Assembly: GCA_964614375.1 (NCBI GenBank) | Contig: CAZTLI010000235.1 | Coordinates: 1 to 8,340, forward strand | Direction: 5' to 3' | DNA from: CAZTLI01 sp964614375 | GTDB lineage: Bacteria; Chloroflexota; Anaerolineae; Aggregatilineales; Phototrophicaceae | DNA length: 8,340 nt | In this document: positions 6,137-8,340 of the stretch, in pieces | Layout of the letters: each line of letters starts with the position of its first letter | Position numbering within the stretch: the first letter of the stretch is position 1 | Notes under the pieces: model-generated | The model's database searches: none | What the model saw: only the letters and a program-made list of their open reading frames with translations | Told to the model about the DNA's origin: nothing | Position numbers and translations under genes: made by a program

Positions 6137-7063
6137 TTATTTGTCTGCTTCCCGGCGCAAAATGAGCCACGACCCGCCGATAATGACCTTTGTGCCCGGA
6201 AACCATCTTTTAGGCGTGTTGGGTGTCAGCCGCTGTCCATCGACAGTCGTCCCATTGCGACTGTTCAAGTCTACGATGGTCATTTCGTCCTTTTCGTTCT
6301 TCATCAGCATCAAATGCTCACGCGAGACGCCATCATCTTTCACAGTGATGTCGTTGTTATTGCCGCGCCCCACACTGATGCGATCTACCTCAACGGGGAC
6401 GGGGACATAGCGCGTTTCGCCGCCGGGTGTGACAATCGTCAGATGATAATTGCCATTCAGTGAAATGGGCTGAAAAGCGGTGGTTTCGGGTTCGATTTTT
6501 TCGTCGTTATTCGTGGCGTTGACTGGCGGCAGGTCAGGCAGGGGTTCGAGCGATACCGGGCGGGCGGTGGAGGTTTCTTCTTCGTTGTCCGGCTCATGAA
6601 TACGCTGAAGTTCTTGCAGCAGTTCCCGCATTAAATCGGCTTCTTTTTCGACATAGAAGTCCTTCAGGAGATGCAGCGCAGCTTCCGCCGCGAGGCGGGC
6701 ATTATCCAGCAGGATCGGCTTTTCGTGTGCCCAATCGTTGCGTAAATCAACCAACTGCTGTACGCGACTTTTGCCTGCTTTCCCCAATTTCGCATGAAAC
6801 AAATATTTCCAGCGCCGCAGCATCAGTTGAAAACAGCTATAAGCGTCAATAGCGCTCAGCAGCGTATCATCACTCATAAAGGTATCGGGGGCATAATCCG
6901 TCGTTTGCGTTTGCAGCGTGGCTTTGATGTGGTTCATGTAGTTAATGCCATAATGCTGTTTGTAGGCATTGATGACCGGTCGTAACAGCCCTTCTTTGCT
7001 GATGATGAGCATGTTATCGACCCAATGACGAATCTTTTTAGATTGATAATCCCGCAAATTCAT
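6137..7063 (-). CDS. Swt1-like HEPN domain fused to an FHA domain
   Basis: This 308-residue, probably cytoplasmic protein has two recognisable parts. Residues 1-140 are all helical and contain RNDWAHE (Arg108, His113), an R-x4-H motif of HEPN domains. With 'GLLRPVINAYKQHYG' before and 'AARLAAEAALHLL'-type helices after, it most resembles the Swt1-like HEPN group, whose better-known members are RNases or RNA binders. Residues 141-200 form an acidic, proline-rich linker. Residues 205-305 are an FHA domain, the phosphothreonine-binding fold, with 'ISVGRGNNNDI' (Gly232, Arg233), SREH at 247-250 and 'DLNSRNGTTVDG' at 265-276; the key Arg, Ser, His and Asn residues are present. GGAGGG at 7076-7071 lies seven bases before the ATG. 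The stop abuts that of the convergent SDR gene. The FHA call is secure; the HEPN assignment is good but rests on the motif and helical pattern. RNase activity is not shown. Confidence 0.88.
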   Translation of the reverse strand: MNLRDYQSKKIRHWVDNMLIISKEGLLRPVINAYKQHYGINYMNHIKATLQTQTTDYAPDTFMSDDTLLSAIDAYSCFQLMLRRWKYLFHAKLGKAGKSRVQQLVDLRNDWAHEKPILLDNARLAAEAALHLLKDFYVEKEADLMRELLQELQRIHEPDNEEETSTARPVSLEPLPDLPPVNATNNDEKIEPETTAFQPISLNGNYHLTIVTPGGETRYVPVPVEVDRISVGRGNNNDITVKDDGVSREHLMLMKNEKDEMTIVDLNSRNGTTVDGQRLTPNTPKRWFPGTKVIIGGSWLILRREADK

Positions 7064-7286
7064 GCAACATCCCTCCTATGTAACTGTGGAACAGCTTCCC
7101 TCCGGTATAAGAGGATGGTTAACAATCAGTTATACTATAGTTTACACGATTTTTATTTTTTGAGGGGCACACAGCACGCGAATAAAGCACATAACCCGCT
7201 TTAGAGCGGGCTGAATTCGTGGGCAATATTAATGAAATGGTTTTGTGGCGCTATCGTTTGAGGGAAGTAGACACGCCGACCTTGTG
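7064..7286. other. Intergenic region between HEPN-FHA and the response regulator genes
   Basis: These 223 bases hold the ribosome site of the leftward HEPN-FHA gene, an AT-rich stretch around 7126-7160 (TATAAC and TATAGT on the minus strand, either of which could serve as a -10, with no clear -35) and the hairpin at 7195-7210. No open frame with a credible start and ribosome site is seen, and no tRNA or repeat array. Confidence 0.5.
7195..7210 (-). terminator. Hairpin downstream of the response regulator gene
   Basis: CCCGCT and AGCGGG form a perfect six-base stem with a four-base loop, 77 bases past the response regulator stop. On the minus strand it is followed by a mixed rather than pure T-rich tract, so it would be a weak intrinsic terminator or a pausing or processing site. 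It could also read in the other direction, but no rightward gene ends here. Confidence 0.35.
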
Positions 7287-7664
7287 TTAGCGAGCGCCGA
7301 GCATAGCGAGATGTTTATCAATCATGTCGATTAATGCCGAATTGTTCACAGGCTTCGACATATAATCATCACAACCGGCATTCAAGCACAATTCTCGGTC
7401 ACCATACATGGCATTGGCGGTGAGGGCGACTATCGGAATGTGTGATAAATTAGGCATGGCTTTGATGCGGGATGTCGCTTCCAGTCCATCAATATCGGGC
7501 AGGTTCACATCCATCAGAATCAGATCGGGCATTTCATTGACAGCGGCGTTAATTCCTGATAGGCCATCCACTGCCTCAATCACATCAAAGCCGACGTGGG
7601 CGAGAATCTTGCGTACCAGACGCATATTCTGTGGATTGTCTTCGACGATGAGGATACGTCCCAT
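7287..7664 (-). CDS. Single-domain response regulator (receiver only, DivK/CheY-like)
   Basis: The 125-residue protein is a bare receiver domain with no output domain. It has the acidic pocket VEDN (Glu8, Asp9), the phospho-acceptor Asp52 in 'LILMDVNLPDIDG', the switch Thr82 in 'IVALTANAM' and Lys104 in YMSKP. The sequence pattern 'ILIVEDNPQNMRLVRKIL' and 'ALTANAMYGDRE' is of the DivK-type and of receivers that follow hybrid histidine kinases. It would take phosphate from a histidine kinase not encoded in this window and act by protein contact. The ATG at 7664 is preceded by GGAGA (7676-7672) with a seven-base gap. The frame extends upstream to 7769 but that part is AT-rich and non-conserved-looking, so it is excluded. 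It is codirectional with the HEPN-FHA gene but separated by 223 bases and a hairpin, so co-transcription is uncertain. Confidence 0.93.
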   Translation of the reverse strand: MGRILIVEDNPQNMRLVRKILAHVGFDVIEAVDGLSGINAAVNEMPDLILMDVNLPDIDGLEATSRIKAMPNLSHIPIVALTANAMYGDRELCLNAGCDDYMSKPVNNSALIDMIDKHLAMLGAR

Positions 7665-7741
7665 GAGTTTGTCTCCATGAACAATGACGACGAGGTGGAA
7701 AATTAATTCAAAATCAATTTTAAACCAATTCTTTGAAAATG

Positions 7742-7769
7742 TGTATAAAGAAATTCCGAAGAAATGCAA
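7742..7769 (-). promoter_or_regulatory. Candidate promoter of the response regulator gene
   Basis: On the minus strand TTGCAT (7769-7764) and TATACA (7747-7742) are separated by 16 bases, in an AT-rich stretch 80-100 bases before the ATG. The -10 match is good and the -35 match is partial. Further A/T-rich boxes between 7695 and 7735 are alternatives. Confidence 0.35.
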
Positions 7770-7781
7770 ATACGGGGAAAT

Positions 7782-7810
7782 GGGGCACGGGCAGCGGGCG
7801 TCCGTACCCC
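7782..7810 (-). terminator. Strong hairpin after the 117-residue gene
   Basis: Arms at 7782-7790 and 7802-7810 pair over nine bases around an eleven-base loop. In the minus-strand RNA all nine positions pair, one as a U-G wobble. In the plus-strand RNA the same position is a C-A mismatch, so the structure favours leftward transcripts. It begins 13 bases past the stop of the leftward gene at 7824 and is followed by a short ATTT, so it probably ends that transcript before the response regulator promoter. Confidence 0.5.
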
Positions 7811-7823
7811 TGTAATTGACGTA

Positions 7824-8177
7824 TTATTCGACTTCGCCTTCACCCACAGGTTCGTTGGAGGTGGTGATGCTTGTCCATTCGGCGCGGTCTGCGCGCAGAT
7901 GACCATAAATTGGCTTTTCGTTACGCAGGGTATCGACAAAGGGTTGTATGTCGGAAATCGGCAGGAACAGCATCCCCGATTTCTTTTCGACATCAAATAT
8001 CGGTTTGGGCGCGGGGCTATCGGGCGCGATGAAAATCACATCCATGCTGTATTCATCGCCCAGGCAACGCACGACGGCGCGAACCTTGACCTGTTGACCA
8101 CTGACCGTTCGTTCTTCTAGCTGCCGCCACACAATCATATATTCTTTGATTTCAAACACCACGACCTGATCGGTCAT
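7824..8177 (-). CDS. Hypothetical 117-residue protein
   Basis: I do not recognise this protein. It has no signal peptide or membrane segment and alternates short hydrophobic strands with charged residues ('VVVFEIKEYMIVWRQLEER', 'KVRAVVRCLG', 'YSMDVIFIAPDSP', 'GMLFLPISDIQPFVDTL'), which suggests a small mostly beta-strand cytoplasmic protein. A single cysteine is at residue 38. The C-terminal tail is short and acidic. Its reality as a gene is supported by AGGAG at 8190-8186 eight bases before the ATG, a TATAAT box upstream and a hairpin just after the stop. It diverges from the gene starting at 8318 and lies upstream of, and on the same strand as, the response regulator; the hairpin argues for separate transcription. 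Confidence 0.75.
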   Translation of the reverse strand: MTDQVVVFEIKEYMIVWRQLEERTVSGQQVKVRAVVRCLGDEYSMDVIFIAPDSPAPKPIFDVEKKSGMLFLPISDIQPFVDTLRNEKPIYGHLRADRAEWTSITTSNEPVGEGEVE

Positions 8178-8213
8178 GTCTTCTACTCCTTGTTTGGATG
8201 AACGCTCGCATCC

Positions 8214-8219
8214 ATTATA
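8214..8219 (-). promoter_or_regulatory. -10 box (TATAAT) for the 117-residue gene
   Basis: A perfect TATAAT on the minus strand lies 36 bases before the ATG at 8177. No good -35 box is seen at 16-18 bases, so the call depends on the -10 match and its position. Confidence 0.4.
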
Positions 8220-8261
8220 ACGGATTGTGGGCGCAAGGGACGGATAGATTTGGTTATCGAC

Positions 8262-8290
8262 TTTAGCGTAAATTAGGCGCAGACTATCAA
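8262..8290 (+). promoter_or_regulatory. Weak candidate promoter for the right-edge gene
   Basis: TTTAGC at 8262-8267 and TATCAA at 8285-8290 are 17 bases apart and lie 28 bases before the GTG at 8318. Both boxes match the consensus only partly. Confidence 0.25.
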
Positions 8291-8317
8291 AGTATCTCTA
8301 TTCTCAAGGAGCAGTCT

Positions 8318-8340
8318 GTGAGCGCAAAAGCCGATATGTC
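8318..8340 (+). CDS. Start of a rightward gene, cut by the window edge
   Basis: A textbook ribosome site, AAGGAG at 8306-8311, is followed by six bases and a GTG that opens a frame reading V/M-S-A-K-A-D-M before the window ends. Too little is present to name a product. The divergent arrangement with the 117-residue gene (140 bases between starts) would allow shared regulation. Confidence 0.55.

Noticed and set aside
7126..7140. Rightward promoter at TATACT upstream of nothing
   Set aside because: A TATACT is present on the plus strand but there is no -35 box and no rightward gene follows before 8318.
7665..7769. 35-residue upstream extension of the response regulator
   Set aside because: The receiver fold starts at MGRILIVEDN with its own ribosome site; the extension is AT-rich and covers the likely promoter.

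Overview
The window reads as a chromosomal stretch of a moderately GC-rich bacterium, most likely a Chloroflexota member of the Anaerolineae type. This is an inference from two things. One is the pair of paralogous exported proteins with a 'C..PCF.GI.PG' signature, a style I associate with that phylum. The other is the mix of FHA, receiver, GT-C and HpnA-like genes. No rRNA, tRNA, CRISPR array, insertion sequence or phage gene is visible. The gene at the left edge is cut at its 5' end, and a gene at the right edge shows only its first codons.

Left block (1-1963, + strand): two paralogous, probably extracytoplasmic proteins with four matching cysteines, then a cysteine-dependent dual-specificity-type phosphatase. 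The second and third genes each have an extended -10 promoter just upstream (TGCTACAAT and TGCTATGAT), so they are probably transcribed separately.

Central block (1965-6136): a leftward pair consists of a polytopic GT-C-type glycosyltransferase starting at TTG and an overlapping YqeK-like HD hydrolase. A rightward pair consists of a GT2 glycosyltransferase and an HpnA-like extended SDR. The two pairs diverge from a ~120 bp region (4069-4188). It holds a 15-bp-period direct repeat and an inverted copy of the same 9-mer, placed around candidate promoters for both directions, so co-regulation of this envelope-sugar group is plausible.

Right block (6137-8177, - strand): an unusual protein fusing an N-terminal Swt1-like HEPN domain (RNDWAH motif) to a C-terminal FHA domain, a receiver-only response regulator, and a small protein of unknown function. 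Each has a good Shine-Dalgarno sequence, and hairpins lie between the genes. A divergent gene starts at 8318. The HEPN-FHA fusion is the most novel item: it may join phosphothreonine recognition to an RNA-cleaving or RNA-binding HEPN module.

Both convergent gene pairs (1963/1965 and 6136/6137) have stop codons that almost or exactly touch, leaving no room for a terminator between them.
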